Assembly (NCBI GenBank): GCA_963931925.1
Contig: OZ007573.1
Coordinates: 41,914,722 to 41,978,721, forward strand
DNA: 64,000 nt
Direction of reading: 5' to 3'
DNA from: Onchidella celtica
Taxonomy: Eukaryota > Mollusca > Gastropoda > Systellommatophora > Onchidiidae
Position numbers and translations under genes: made by a program
Notes under the pieces: generated by a model
What the model was told of the DNA's origin: nothing
What the model saw: the letters and a program-made list of their open reading frames with translations, nothing else
Database searches by the model: none
Part shown: one piece after another, positions 1-9,990 of the stretch
How the letters are laid out: each line of letters begins with the position of its first letter
Numbering within the stretch: the first letter of the stretch is position 1

Positions 1-607
1 ATATCTTACCGTCAGAGGCGTGACTGATCCTAAACAATCTAATGTTATTTCTGAAACCTAAAGTTACTGTTTGAGGATGTTTGAGGAGTGACCAGAAACC
101 GGGAAGGAAAAGGAACGAAAGGACAGATAGAAATGTAGTAGGACACGCCATCCAAAACAGGGAGGGGGGGGGGGGAAGAGAAGAAAAGAAAAGGCGGAGA
201 GGTGTATTTGGGGAAATGCATCTGTGCAACACCATTGTCTGTATAGACTCCTGCCCTCGTTCTCTTCCGTGCTAAGCCAAATCTCAAGCCTGCACAGACA
301 TTACATAACAACGACTACAACAAGAAACAACACAGCAGCAGAACGCCAGGTCAGATAAAAGAAAGTTGGACCAAAAAGAAAGAGAAAATGAGCGTTCCAA
401 TCTCCACCGTAACAACAGAATCAATGTTGGCTTTTGTTTCATTGGTTTCCGTGTGAATTGGCGGCCACTGGGCTCTCTACAAATCTCTCTCTCTCTACTC
501 GGGGTGGCCTCGGGTAATCAATAGAACTTGATTGATAGGCCAATGATGGTGGTGGTTCTTAATGACATCCTTGTTACATCCTCCCCGTTTATGGGTAACG
601 ATAGTGT
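1..607. other. Non-coding stretch, no gene seen
   Basis: No reading frame here resembles a protein. The frames that stay open are purine-rich translations of a poly-G tract near 168-178 and of GA-rich DNA. Nothing else was recognised. Confidence 0.6.
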
Positions 608-798
<191 letters not shown>

Positions 799-959
799 CG
801 AGAGGGCAACGGGGAGAGAGTTAAAGGACACAGAAGAAAACAGTAATAATGAATTACATATTACGATCAGCAAATTGAGCACTCTCGTAGTCCAACAAGA
901 AGTTTAAGTGTGAGAAATCAATAGCTTGAGCTGTTTGTGGTATTTTTTCGCGAAAGGAG

Positions 960-1014
960 AGAGGGGCGGGGGCTTGGGTGGGTGGGTGGGAGAGAGAGTT
1001 CTGTGGGTGGGACG

Positions 1015-1045
<31 letters not shown>

Positions 1046-1092
1046 GGGGGGGGGGGGGAGAGAAAGAGAGGAGGGGAAAAGGGGGGGGGGTG
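960..1092. repeat. GA-rich and poly-G tract cluster
   Basis: GGGT repeats, (GA)n and two long G runs (around 1047-1058 and 1081-1090) lie together. They join the preceding GA block to the dispersed repeat that starts near 1115. Confidence 0.85.
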
Positions 1093-1114
1093 TTGTTACA
1101 AAAAATCGCAATCT

Positions 1115-1395
1115 TAGTTATTGTTTGTTCCAACTGCACTTTTTACACAATGGAGAAATCCAACGTCAGACGTTTGCGGCCTTGGTGTGTATTACGAATT
1201 ATATAGTACAGTACCGGTATATGATAATAAAGGAGTTAGCAGAAATCGGAATTGTGAAACAGCTTGATAAGTGCCAGAATGTATTTTAAACGAGTGTCAA
1301 AGTATCCATAATTAGGTATGTAATACATTACCTCTTCTACATAATACTAAAAGATCTCCCGTTTTTTCAGAAAATGGAGACAGAACAAACCAAAA
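1115..1395 (+). mobile_element. MITE-like dispersed repeat, family B, copy 1
   Basis: This segment is similar to two others in the window, near 26,660 and 47,580, in the same orientation. It opens with a TTGTTTGTTC-like motif and closes with GAACAAAC, which are inverted relative to each other, as in a short non-autonomous DNA transposon. Shared internal landmarks are GAGAAATTCAACGT-like, AAAGGAGTTAGAATAA-like and AAGTGCCAAAATGCATT-like words. Near the end is a conserved hairpin, GATCTCC then a T-rich/A-rich loop then GGAGA. The superfamily is unknown. Confidence 0.6.
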
Positions 1396-1883
1396 GCTAA
1401 AGCCACGAAATGTGTCGGATCTACCAGAAAAAAAAATCACCAATACAAACAACTTTACAAGCCATTGTTCGCCTCATTCACCCAATCTATCTGTTGTTAC
1501 ACCCTCCCCCCCCCCCCCCTTTCCACACACACACAACCCCGTGCCACCATTCCGGGGAACCGCTTGACAAACAGGAAGTAAAAAAGAAAATCAATAGTAT
1601 AGGATCAGCTGATGCCTGCAGACAGCGGCGTGGCTTTCAAAGTAGGGCCTATGGCGTGCTGCGTGGATGGTTCCATTGTCACTCTGCGCTCATAATCTGT
1701 CGCTGTTTACAGAACCGGCGGCCACCTCTTCTCACAGAACGTGTGATAAAGAGGTGGACTGGGAAGAAAGATAACAGGAAGGAAGTGGCTGATTTGATAT
1801 AACACTTTTCCCTTCCTGGTATCCCAAGTTCAGGGCGAGTCGGGGGTGACAAGACAAAATCGAAAGTAGAACAAAAAGGAGGA
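1396..1883. other. Non-coding stretch, no gene seen
   Basis: A 130-codon frame is open on the plus strand, but its sequence looks random and crosses a poly-C run near 1505. No motif or similarity was recognised, so no gene is called. Confidence 0.5.
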
Positions 1884-2030
1884 GGGAAAGAGGAAGTTTG
1901 GAGAGAGCACGTCGACACGACAACGGTCACATAGTGCTAGGAAAAAGCAAGACAGACAGACAGAATAATTATAACAGAGCCGATAGGACAGGAAAATTTA
2001 CCAACTACCAATGGCGCCCACCAACTACCC
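1884..2030 (+). repeat. Dispersed repeat family A, copy 1
   Basis: Carries the family core: a TTTGGAGAGAGCACGTCGA-like word, then GACAACGGTCACnTTGTGCTAGG-like sequence, then AATAATTATAACAGAGCCGATAGGACAGG and GCGCCCACCAA words. Related sequence lies near 2810-3010 (inverted), 10,235-10,400, 29,645-29,700 and 34,085-34,225. Weaker matches to the core alone lie near 3,893, 22,014 and 38,342. No terminal repeats or protein were recognised, so its class is open. Confidence 0.55.
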
Positions 2031-2439
2031 GCGGGAGGGGGGGGGGTGGATAAAGAGAAAGAGAGAGAGAGAGCGATATATTATCTCCTTGATTGTGAAT
2101 TTGCACTGAACCGGCGACAAAATTAACTATTGATATTATATGCAGCGAAATGCATAAACGAATCACGGGCATACTACTGACATTATGACAAGATTATAAC
2201 AACACATTTGACAATAATCAGCACTATGGGAGATGAGCCGTTTTTTTTGTCCTTAGTAATGTTGTTTCGGCGCGGATAGGTTTGAGTTGGGGGTAGCGGG
2301 GCATGGGTGTGCGTGGCAGATGAGTTTGTTGTGAAAGATGGCGGAATTAATTAATTGAATCTCCTGACGAAACTGTCACGTTTGCATAGTGAAATGGAGA
2401 GTGCTGTCTGCGTTACACTGCGAGTGGTCTGTGGGGCCG

Positions 2440-2815
2440 GGGCTTCTGGTGGGGCCTTCTCCTGTCCTATTGTCCTGTTATATTGTTTCGATCGTTCTGC
2501 TTTTTTCATGGCATCTGGTGGGGCCTTCTCCTGTCCTATTGTCCTGTTATATTTTTTCGATCGTTCTGCTTTTTTCATGGCATCTGGTGGGGCCTTCTCC
2601 TGTCCTATTGTCCTGTTATACTTTGTGGACCATCTTGCTTTTTTTTCTTTTCGTAGCATCTGGTGGGGCCTTCTCCTGTCCTGTGGTTTTGTTATACTTT
2701 GTCTACCATCTTGCTTTTTTTTTTTTTTTCATAGCATCTGGTGGGGCCTTCTCCTGTCCTGTCGTTCTGTTATACTTTGTCTACCATCTTGCCCTTTTTT
2801 TTTTTTTTCGTAGCA
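2440..2815. repeat. Minisatellite, five units of 69-78 bp
   Basis: The anchor GGGGCCTTCTCCTGTCCT recurs at about 2451, 2520, 2589, 2665 and 2743, giving spacings of 69, 69, 76 and 78. The later units are longer because their T runs grow. The unit matches the inner part of dispersed repeat A read on the minus strand, and the last unit runs directly into the rest of that repeat. Open frames across it on both strands are by-products of the repeat. Confidence 0.9.
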
Positions 2816-3015
2816 CAACGTGACCGTTATCGTGTCGACGTGATTTCCTCCAACTCAAAGTTCAAACTTCCTCTTTCACACAACATTCTTCTGTCTGTCC
2901 TATCACCCTGTTATATTATTATGCGGTCTATCGTCTTGCTGCTTCTTAGAACGGCGTGGCCGCTGTCGTGTGGACGTGCTCTCTCCAAACTCAGACCCAC
3001 AACTGTCTCTTGTTC
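2816..3015 (-). repeat. Dispersed repeat family A, two inverted copies
   Basis: Two successive segments show the reverse complement of the family A core: CGTGACCGTTATCGTGTCGA near 2818, and GGCCGCTGTCGTGTGGACG near 2956. Each is followed by a CTCCAACTC- or CTCCAAACTC-like end. Between them lies the CTGTCCTATCACCCTGTTAT segment from which the neighbouring minisatellite unit seems to derive. Confidence 0.6.
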
Positions 3016-3305
3016 ACTTCCCGTTTGCTACCAACAAAGCTTGGATCTCTCCCGCACAAAATGAGGCTGGGCATCAGTTCAGTCAACAATACTAAGAATT
3101 TATCCGCACGGTCAATGAACTGGTCACTACGCACTGACCTGAGGCCAGCTAGCCTTAAGTTAGTATGCGATTTCCTCCCAGTAAAGTCTACTTTGTAAGA
3201 CATAGTACAGCATTCCATTCTTGGGTTCAGAGAGTACGGCGCGCCGGAGGGGATGGGGTAGAGATACAGGAAGAGAATTTGGAATAGGGCGGGGTGGGGT
3301 GGCGG

Positions 3306-3309
<4 letters not shown>

Positions 3310-3365
<56 letters not shown>

Positions 3366-3370
3366 GAGAT
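3310..3370. repeat. GATA then (GA)n microsatellite
   Basis: Short GATA repeats pass into about 50 bases of GA with AAA interruptions. The open minus-strand Ser-Leu frames here are not genes. Confidence 0.9.
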
Positions 3371-4017
3371 CGTCTACAAATATACCGCACCTACCCAAAG
3401 AAAACCTAGTCTGCCAAGAAAACAATGGCCACCGTAACCACCTAGTTGGTGCTTCAAACTCAGTTCCAATTTTCAAAATAATCATGCACCCCACCATGGT
3501 CGGATAAAGTCTGTATACTGTATATATCCCCAAGTCCCATCCAGATGTCCCACGCCCCACCTTGAGAAGCACAGGTTTAAAACTAATTTATCACACAAAG
3601 GACTAGAGTCTAGTTTTTTTTTGTTCCCCACAAAGACGATAAATGCCAACGAAATCACGTGACACGAACTCTCTCGTGCAAACATCAGCTGGCCAGTCTA
3701 GCGTCAGAGCATCTGGTTCTGTCCACGTCACGGTCACGCCACAAAGCGACAAGTTCACCTCTGAACAACAACAACAAAAAAAACCCAACACATTAATTAC
3801 ATGACAGCCGGATACACACAACATGACGCGCTTTCATGTATCTCGTCGCCGACAAGAAAAAAAACAAAAAACTGTCGTATGTCGAGTTCGGGTTTTACGG
3901 CGCGTCGGCATAATAACGGCCACTTTGCACCCTTCCCGGTCTATTTGGGTACATGTTCTTTATGTTTCGTATTCAGAGCTACAAGTTTGAACATAGACTT
4001 AAATATATATACAATTT

Positions 4018-4125
4018 TAAAGCTATTCGTAGGCGACCGTAGCCTAATCACAAAGCCGTATAGAGAAGACACTCAGTTGTCTTCACTGTTCAACTATAGA
4101 TTGCTGTGTAAAAATTGCCAGGGTC
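4018..4125 (+). mobile_element. MITE-like repeat family F, copy 1
   Basis: Matches copies near 20,596, 44,150 (inverted) and 58,213 (inverted), with the words TAGGCGACCGTAG, CACAAAGCC, ATAGAGAA, CACTGTTCAACTATAG and TTGCTGTG. In the best-preserved copy (20,596-20,710) the two ends are inverted relative to each other, so the family is probably a small non-autonomous DNA transposon. This copy lacks a clear right end. Confidence 0.5.
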
Positions 4126-4984
4126 ATCAGACAACAGCCATGCCAAAATTAGTGCTTTTCAGGGGACGAAAGAGAAACATACAAAAAAAAAACCGTTTCT
4201 ATTCCTGATGTATGTGTCGCTAAAAAAAAAAAAACACCCCAAAAAAACAAACAAGTATTTATTCCAATTTGATTCCTAAAATAAATTTTGCATTTTTGTA
4301 TTTTGTATGTACTTCTTTAATCCCATTTGGGAAATTTGCCATCAGTGTCATTGCAGCCCAGTTACAACTGGAGCTGACACGTCGTCGCCACAGTGCAGTT
4401 ATAGAGCAACTACCGTCTTGTGCAGTGTCTCAGCCATATTGATCAGTGGGGCCAAAAGCTTTAACATTTTCAATAATGGAAAATTCAACGTGGGACATTT
4501 TTTCCTGGACGGCCTAGAGTTCATCACATTACCTGCCTGGCTTGCAAGGATTGATGACCTTGTTCTCAGTAACCCCCTCAGCACACACGGTAAAACAAAG
4601 ACAATGACATGTACATAACCCCCCCCCCCCCTCTCTTTTCCATGGCCAGTGAAACTCGGCAGCATATCCGGACTCGTCTTTGTCGCCCCACTCCCCTCTC
4701 CAGTTAGATGTATCAAATTGATTACCAGTAGAAAAGTTCTGAATGGATTTTCAAAACAAAACAAAAAAAAATCCGCTTCCATTCCCCACGTATCCCGGCC
4801 GTTTTCCGTTGTTTTTCCCCCCTTTGAAAAAAGAGACAGTCACAACAAATAAACAGATTTTGCGATTGCAGACATGGATGACTTCATAATGTCAGCCTTT
4901 ATGCATAAGACAAAACACTGTAATTTCGCCCAGGACTAGACTTTGTAAGGGGTTGTTGTTAGGGGACCGTAGTACTTTCCACAG
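4126..4984. other. Non-coding flank of the hAT element, with a partial family F repeat
   Basis: No gene was recognised. The last 34 bases, from about 4951, read GGTTGTTGTTAGGGGACC and then GTAGTACTTTCCACAG. This is the inverted start of the family F repeat, as at the end of the 20,596-20,710 copy. The hAT element begins directly after it, so it appears to have landed in a family F copy. Confidence 0.5.
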
Positions 4985-4997
4985 CAGGGTGTCCAGC
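4985..4997 (+). repeat. hAT left terminal inverted repeat
   Basis: CAGGGTGTCCAGC, the exact reverse complement of 8481-8493. The transposase reads toward this end, whose nearest coding base is the stop at 5393. Confidence 0.85.
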
Positions 4998-5392
4998 ACT
5001 TTCCAACTTCAAAAAATCCTACCACTCCTTTAAAAAATCCTACCAGTCTAGCGCGCGGAAAATGTTTCAAAATTACAAGTGCAAACACACAAAAACAATG
5101 GCAAACAAACACAGAAAACTAACCTTTTTATTGCAAGAGCAACATCCACATTTCTCTGCACAGCAAATTGTTAATTGTACTCCTCTGTTGTGTGTCCAAG
5201 CAAAGTCAAACTAGATTTGGGTCTGCATTTGAAGTCTAGTCCATTGAGTCTGCACATAAAGTTGTATTCCACTATTCCACACTGGCTCATCATTTACATA
5301 AGTCTTTATTAACAAGTCTATCACCATGCACAACACAAAAATTCTATTTACACTATGTACATTGTTTGGGGGGGGGGGGGCAGCCTGAAGCC

Positions 5393-7729
5393 CTAAAGTA
5401 GCTTGAGCTCACCCTCTTTCTGATCTATCTGAGATGAGAGGGTGCTTAATTCCTTCTTCTTTTCTTTTGCATCCCTTCTCAGGGCATTACCCTTTACAAG
5501 CAGTTCATGGGCTTTCTTGCCCTTGGCACTCTCTGCCTCCTCACACAGGCTCTCTGAGGTTCTCTCCAACATGTCTATGTCCATTTTTCTCTTCTTTGAT
5601 GTCAGATCTTTCACCTCCTCTTGTTTTCTTTTCCTGATTTTACTTTGCTCTGACTCAGCCTCTTTCTTCCTTTTTTCTTCTAATGACTCCTGATATTTTC
5701 GGTAGGCTCTACTGCTACTCTTCAGCATTTCAGGGGGGATTTCTAAGCCTGGGATGCTGTTGGAACTGACATATTGGCAGATAATTCTTCTTGCAATGAG
5801 TGTCTCTTCCAACATGTTCTCCACTGTCACTTCTTTGTTTACAGAGAAGCCCCTCTCCACCTCTGCATTTCCATGGCTCAAAATGAGTATCATGTTGACA
5901 ACTTTTTTGGCCAGTGGTAGCTCATGGAGTTTTGCATGGTTCAGCATAAACTCATCCAGCCTCTCATCTTTGCCAAACACCACACCTCTTAGGTTGTCCC
6001 TCATCGTTTGAAACTCATACAGGGCATCATCAACCTCCTCATCTTTCATCCACCCCTGCTTGCACAATTGCTGAGCCACCTTATTGAACTTGGCAGCAGC
6101 AATTTCCTGCTCTGCTGATGGGTCTAAGCAGCCAATGTTGTGGGCCAACTGCACTTTGAGGGGACTTTTTTCCATCATCTTTGTGATGACCTTCATTACC
6201 AACTTTTGGAAATTCTTCCTGAAAGTCATCACCTGCAATTCTGACAACTTCTTCTTTTCTTTCTCCAGAATCTTTTCAGCTTGGTATCCAATTTGGAACT
6301 TTGAAAAGTGCAGATAATGCTCCTGGGCAATGTCCTTTGTAGCGGGCAGATTTTCAGGCTTGTCAATTGAGATGAGATACTCTGGCTTCAGGATCAGTCC
6401 ATACAGCCTCCTCACAACACACAGCAGCTCTTTTGAAATGAATGGCGCCAAGGGTTCATCTTTTTGAAATGCAATAAGAAATGTTTGAAGGATTTTGGCC
6501 ACAAACACAAAACTGTGGAGTTTAGCTATCAGCAACTTGTCTGACTCATACTCTGCTAACACCCTAAAACTCTTGCAGGTGGGCTCTGTCACCTCACCTT
6601 TCTTTGCAGCTGCAACATACTGCATGACAGATGGCAGAATGCTGATTGCCCTCTCGGCAACTGGAACATTCTCCAGCCATCTATGGCCACAGAATTTGAG
6701 TGGGAGGACAGAGCATCCAGTCACTTTTTTGAAATCCTCTCTCTTGGCAGGGCTTTCCTGAAAGAGGTAGTGCATGGCTTTCAGCAGATTTTGAACGTCC
6801 CATGAAGATTCTGTAATGCCAGCTTTAAAGCTATTGTGCAGTGTGTGTAAACCACAAGACCCTATGTTTAGTAAAGACACGGCATGTTCCTCCTGCATGC
6901 TGGATGACAGGTCCTTGAACACTTTCCAGTTGACATTGGGTCCATCCATTGACAACTGGATCAATTTATGGCCTCCCAGTTCTTCAATCAAAGGATTGAT
7001 CTTTGTAAGAATGTCTGCTGCTGTGGCATGACCAAGAAAGTATGAATCCACATATCTAGACTTGACTAGCCCATCAACATCCAGAAATCTAATATGCACA
7101 TCAAGTTGTTTTGTTTGGAGGTCAGGGTTGAGGCTTTCATCAAACATTAACACATAGTAGGAACTTTCTTTAACAGAACACATTATTTTGTCCCTGATGG
7201 CAGGTGCAATTCCAAACATAGAAAGGTAGCCCACCTTTGTCCTGGAGCACTGGAACTTCTGGGCTATGCCAGAGTCAGGAAACATTGACCTGAACAGTTC
7301 ATCAGTATTGTCGGATGACCTAGCACTGCTATGAGTGGATATAACATGGAGAACCCACTTGATTTCCGCTTTTAGTACATCGCTATCCGACACAGGCAGC
7401 TGAGATTGAGTGTGCGAACTACAACTAGATTTAGAACCAGCATTAGGTCCACCCAAAGAAGATACTGGTGCTGACGTAGTTGAAACAGATCCAGGCTTTG
7501 TCTTGGTGAATCCTAGAATGGAAGCGTTTTTCTTTGTTGCTGCTGCAGCATCCTGGTGCTTCTGTGTTAACAAATGTGTCGATAAAGCCTTCTTTCCTGA
7601 CTTTCCAATTTTGTATGCTCTGTTGCACAATTTACAGCGGAAATTATCCTTGTCCCCACTGTCACAAAGTAGCCAGTCACTATACTGTGGATCTTTTAAC
7701 CACTCGAGATCAAAGTAGCACTTTCCCAT
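5393..7729 (-). CDS. hAT-family transposase, intact
   Basis: 778 residues, uninterrupted. Residues 31-58 hold a BED-like zinc finger with C32, C35, H52 and H58 for binding transposon ends. A low-complexity Ser/Thr linker follows to about 115. The RNase H-like core shows YYVLMFDES with D197 and LSMDGPN with D262 as likely first and second catalytic acids, then a CGLH motif (C292, H295) and HRW near 349-351. The C-terminal dimerisation region reads LSHGNAEVERGFS (residues 617-629) and supplies the third acid. From about 670 to the end is an unusual tail of roughly 100 charged residues, probably coiled coil, with two basic clusters (KIRKRK, SKKRK) that could serve as nuclear localisation signals. 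The start is the first ATG, just before the zinc finger. Function follows from the family; activity is not shown. Confidence 0.88.
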   Translation of the reverse strand: MGKCYFDLEWLKDPQYSDWLLCDSGDKDNFRCKLCNRAYKIGKSGKKALSTHLLTQKHQDAAAATKKNASILGFTKTKPGSVSTTSAPVSSLGGPNAGSKSSCSSHTQSQLPVSDSDVLKAEIKWVLHVISTHSSARSSDNTDELFRSMFPDSGIAQKFQCSRTKVGYLSMFGIAPAIRDKIMCSVKESSYYVLMFDESLNPDLQTKQLDVHIRFLDVDGLVKSRYVDSYFLGHATAADILTKINPLIEELGGHKLIQLSMDGPNVNWKVFKDLSSSMQEEHAVSLLNIGSCGLHTLHNSFKAGITESSWDVQNLLKAMHYLFQESPAKREDFKKVTGCSVLPLKFCGHRWLENVPVAERAISILPSVMQYVAAAKKGEVTEPTCKSFRVLAEYESDKLLIAKLHSFVFVAKILQTFLIAFQKDEPLAPFISKELLCVVRRLYGLILKPEYLISIDKPENLPATKDIAQEHYLHFSKFQIGYQAEKILEKEKKKLSELQVMTFRKNFQKLVMKVITKMMEKSPLKVQLAHNIGCLDPSAEQEIAAAKFNKVAQQLCKQGWMKDEEVDDALYEFQTMRDNLRGVVFGKDERLDEFMLNHAKLHELPLAKKVVNMILILSHGNAEVERGFSVNKEVTVENMLEETLIARRIICQYVSSNSIPGLEIPPEMLKSSSRAYRKYQESLEEKRKKEAESEQSKIRKRKQEEVKDLTSKKRKMDIDMLERTSESLCEEAESAKGKKAHELLVKGNALRRDAKEKKKELSTLSSQIDQKEGELKLL

Positions 7730-8480
7730 TTTTTGGTTGTTCTTAGTCTTCCTGAAATTTGTTATCGGAGCACTATACTATTGACATTGACCAGACCATA
7801 AAAATGGACCTTGATTTTGATCAAGCAAGCGATATCACCAGTTTCCACCTATTCTACGTTGGATCCAGATCTAAAAACACACGTTACCCTCCTCATGATA
7901 AAAAAACATGGAGTGGCCTCCTGTCGCAATGAATGGCTGCCGATGAATGAGAAAATCGTTCAAACAATGTCCAAATGAAACTCAATCGAAGTGGAAGAGC
8001 CCAAACCCGAGAAACAGACCGTCCGTCATCCTGGCTCGTTTTATCAGTCACTACTACAGTCTAGATCTAGAATGGGATCTCCCGCGATTTATCTGGATCT
8101 TGAAGAATTCATTAAAGTCCAGCTGCACAGAATTTCACAATGGGCACAATGAAGAAACACAAAAGAGAGATGCTCTATCAACTGCTGTCGTCCAGATAGA
8201 AAAACGAAATGGCCGCCTTTGCAAGCGTAGCTTTTTCTCAAAGTCTCGTTAATCAGGTGTGATCTCGGCAGATTCACGTTCCAACTGGCAGGGCGATTTT
8301 GACGCAGCTTCGGTTTGGGTTTCACGGGTATTTTTTTTTTCCTTCTGCGCGATAATTTTTTTCCCCTTATCGCAACACTTCATATTTTTTTTTTCCGACC
8401 AAATATCGATTTTTCCGACCAAAATCCGACTTTTCCGACCGTGAGTTAAAAATCCGACCAAAATCCGACTTTCCGACTTC
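7730..8480 (-). other. 5' non-coding part of the hAT element
   Basis: About 750 bases between the transposase start and the right inverted repeat. No coding similarity was seen. It would hold the promoter and 5' leader, possibly with an intron. The last 90 bases carry repeated TTTTTCCGACC / AAAATCCGAC words that may be subterminal transposase-binding repeats. Confidence 0.5.
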
Positions 8481-8493
8481 GCTGGACACCCTG
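8481..8493 (-). repeat. hAT right terminal inverted repeat
   Basis: GCTGGACACCCTG, the exact reverse complement of the left end. It is followed by CGACAG and then TAAGCTATAG, which continues the interrupted family F repeat for a few bases. Confidence 0.85.
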
Positions 8494-8499
8494 CGACAG

Positions 8500-9680
8500 T
8501 AAGCTATAGGTAGAATGCGCATGACGTCACAGTGTTTTTGTTTTGATCTTCCTACACTAAAGATGGCATGTGGATCAACTGATTAGTGTAACTTCGAGAT
8601 ATGTCTAAGCGGTTAAAATGCCTCCAGGTTGTATTGCAGTTGACTGTTATGACAAGATGTGGAAAGGATGGATTCAAACTGGTCAGATTCCCTACCATCC
8701 GTGTAAGCAAAGGGAAACGAAGTGAAAGAATTGACCCAACGTCTCTCATCGAACATGTACACACGTGCCATTGTTTACTGTAGTGAACTACTTTTAGCTC
8801 GCCGCCGGTTGGTTCACGACGTCTCCCGTGCTCGCAGTGCAAATCAGCTAAGGAATCAAAATCAACTCCACAATCGCCATGGTGATGCGTCGGTCCTTAC
8901 ACCTAAGATGGCGGATATGCGTATTCTACCTCGATTGGGCTTTGCAAATAAGACCACGATCCCTTAACAAAGATCATTTCAGACCCCCCCCCCCCCCGTG
9001 TCATGTGACTTGTACCTGTTTCCGCCTGTCAGTAAGACTGCTTCTGACATTTTGCACCCCCCATCCTCACTTAAGGGCAAAGTACAATAATTTCATAGAA
9101 TGAAATTGCTACTAATAAAACGGCGCGCAATCAAAAACAACACAATGCTCGCATTCATTTTCCCTCCTGTTGTTGTAATACCGGGAAACTGCAGGAAGCC
9201 GTAATTCGCAGCAAACAAGTCTTGAGCGATTAGATAGATGCTTATCTCTAATTACCATTCTGTTATTAATTTATTAGCAAGCGATTTGGCAGGGGCAATA
9301 AATTTGTCTTCATTGAAGCACACGTACGCATCGGCAGGGAGATTCTTGTAGGTCGTTATTCTTATGGTTGTATTGAGAGAAAAACTATGGAACTCCGTTT
9401 TGCCAGAAAGTTTGTTTATTTACTTTCTTCGCAAAATTATTTTCTCTGACTTTGACAGACAGTAAAAAGATTTTGTGTGTCATCTTTCGTTGTCGAGGAG
9501 GAAAAGGGCTGTTATTACGGGACCGTACTATTTTACATGGTAATCTATGGCTGAACAATGACGAGAAGACTGTATAAACTACAATTTTCTCTAGTCGGCC
9601 AGCAAAGATATTCTTCCGGCTCTCCAAACTACAACAAAAATGTATAAATAATGACTACTGTCTTCATAGAAGCACTTCTG
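8500..9680. other. Non-coding stretch, no gene seen
   Basis: Holds a 13-base poly-C run near 8985 and AT-rich sequence. Short open frames show no protein character. Confidence 0.5.
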
Positions 9681-9684
9681 GTTA

Positions 9685-9990
9685 AACGTTGGTCCAGATG
9701 CAAGGTGCTCGGCTCTCCTGCCGAAAGTAGCGGATTCGATCCCGGGTCGGTGCGGGCATGCTGGAATTTTTTGGGGAGGATTCTGATTTTGTCCCTGATT
9801 CTATGGTAGGTAGGATCGAGCATCTAGTCTTCTCGGATAAGAACCACAAAAAAAAAAAAAAAAACACAAAAAAAACAATTCGGAGGGCTCCCGTGTACGT
9901 AGCGCACGTTAAAGATAGCTTGGAAGTTGAAAGTCGAGAAGAGCAGGCCGAAGAAGACCACTGTCCGGGGCAAAATTCTGGAAAACAAAA
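9685..9990 (+). mobile_element. SINE-like element with a tRNA-related head
   Basis: A sequence resembling an RNA polymerase III B box, GGATTCGATCCC, lies at 9732-9743. About 40 bases upstream, near 9690, is a degenerate A-box-like word, TGGTCCAGATG. This is the spacing of a tRNA-derived promoter. A non-tRNA body follows (TGCTGGAATTTTTTGGGG, then ATCGAGCATCTAGTC), then an A-rich stretch and a tail with GTAGCGCACGTTAAAGAT. The tRNA part does not fold as a proper tRNA by eye. No second copy was found in the window. Confidence 0.5.

Larger units (their letters stand above)
4985..8493 (-). mobile_element. hAT-type DNA transposon, apparently full length
   Basis: A 3.5-kb unit bounded by perfect 13-bp inverted repeats, CAGGGTGTCCAGC at the left and its complement at the right. 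CAGGG ends and the encoded protein both fit the hAT superfamily. The bases outside the ends are CCACAG on the left and CGACAG on the right, five of six identical, which suggests a six-base target duplication rather than the usual eight. Other copies of the interrupted repeat read TTTCCACAG then AAAGCTATAG, which agrees with the flanks on both sides. Both ends carry short subterminal repeats: AAAATCCTACCA-like at the left and TTTTCCGACCAAAATCCGAC-like at the right. The transposase frame is unbroken, so the element may be autonomous or only recently silent. Confidence 0.82.

Noticed and set aside
9685-9760. A functional tRNA gene
   Set aside because: Only the internal promoter boxes resemble a tRNA; acceptor and anticodon stems do not pair, and the sequence continues into a SINE-like body.
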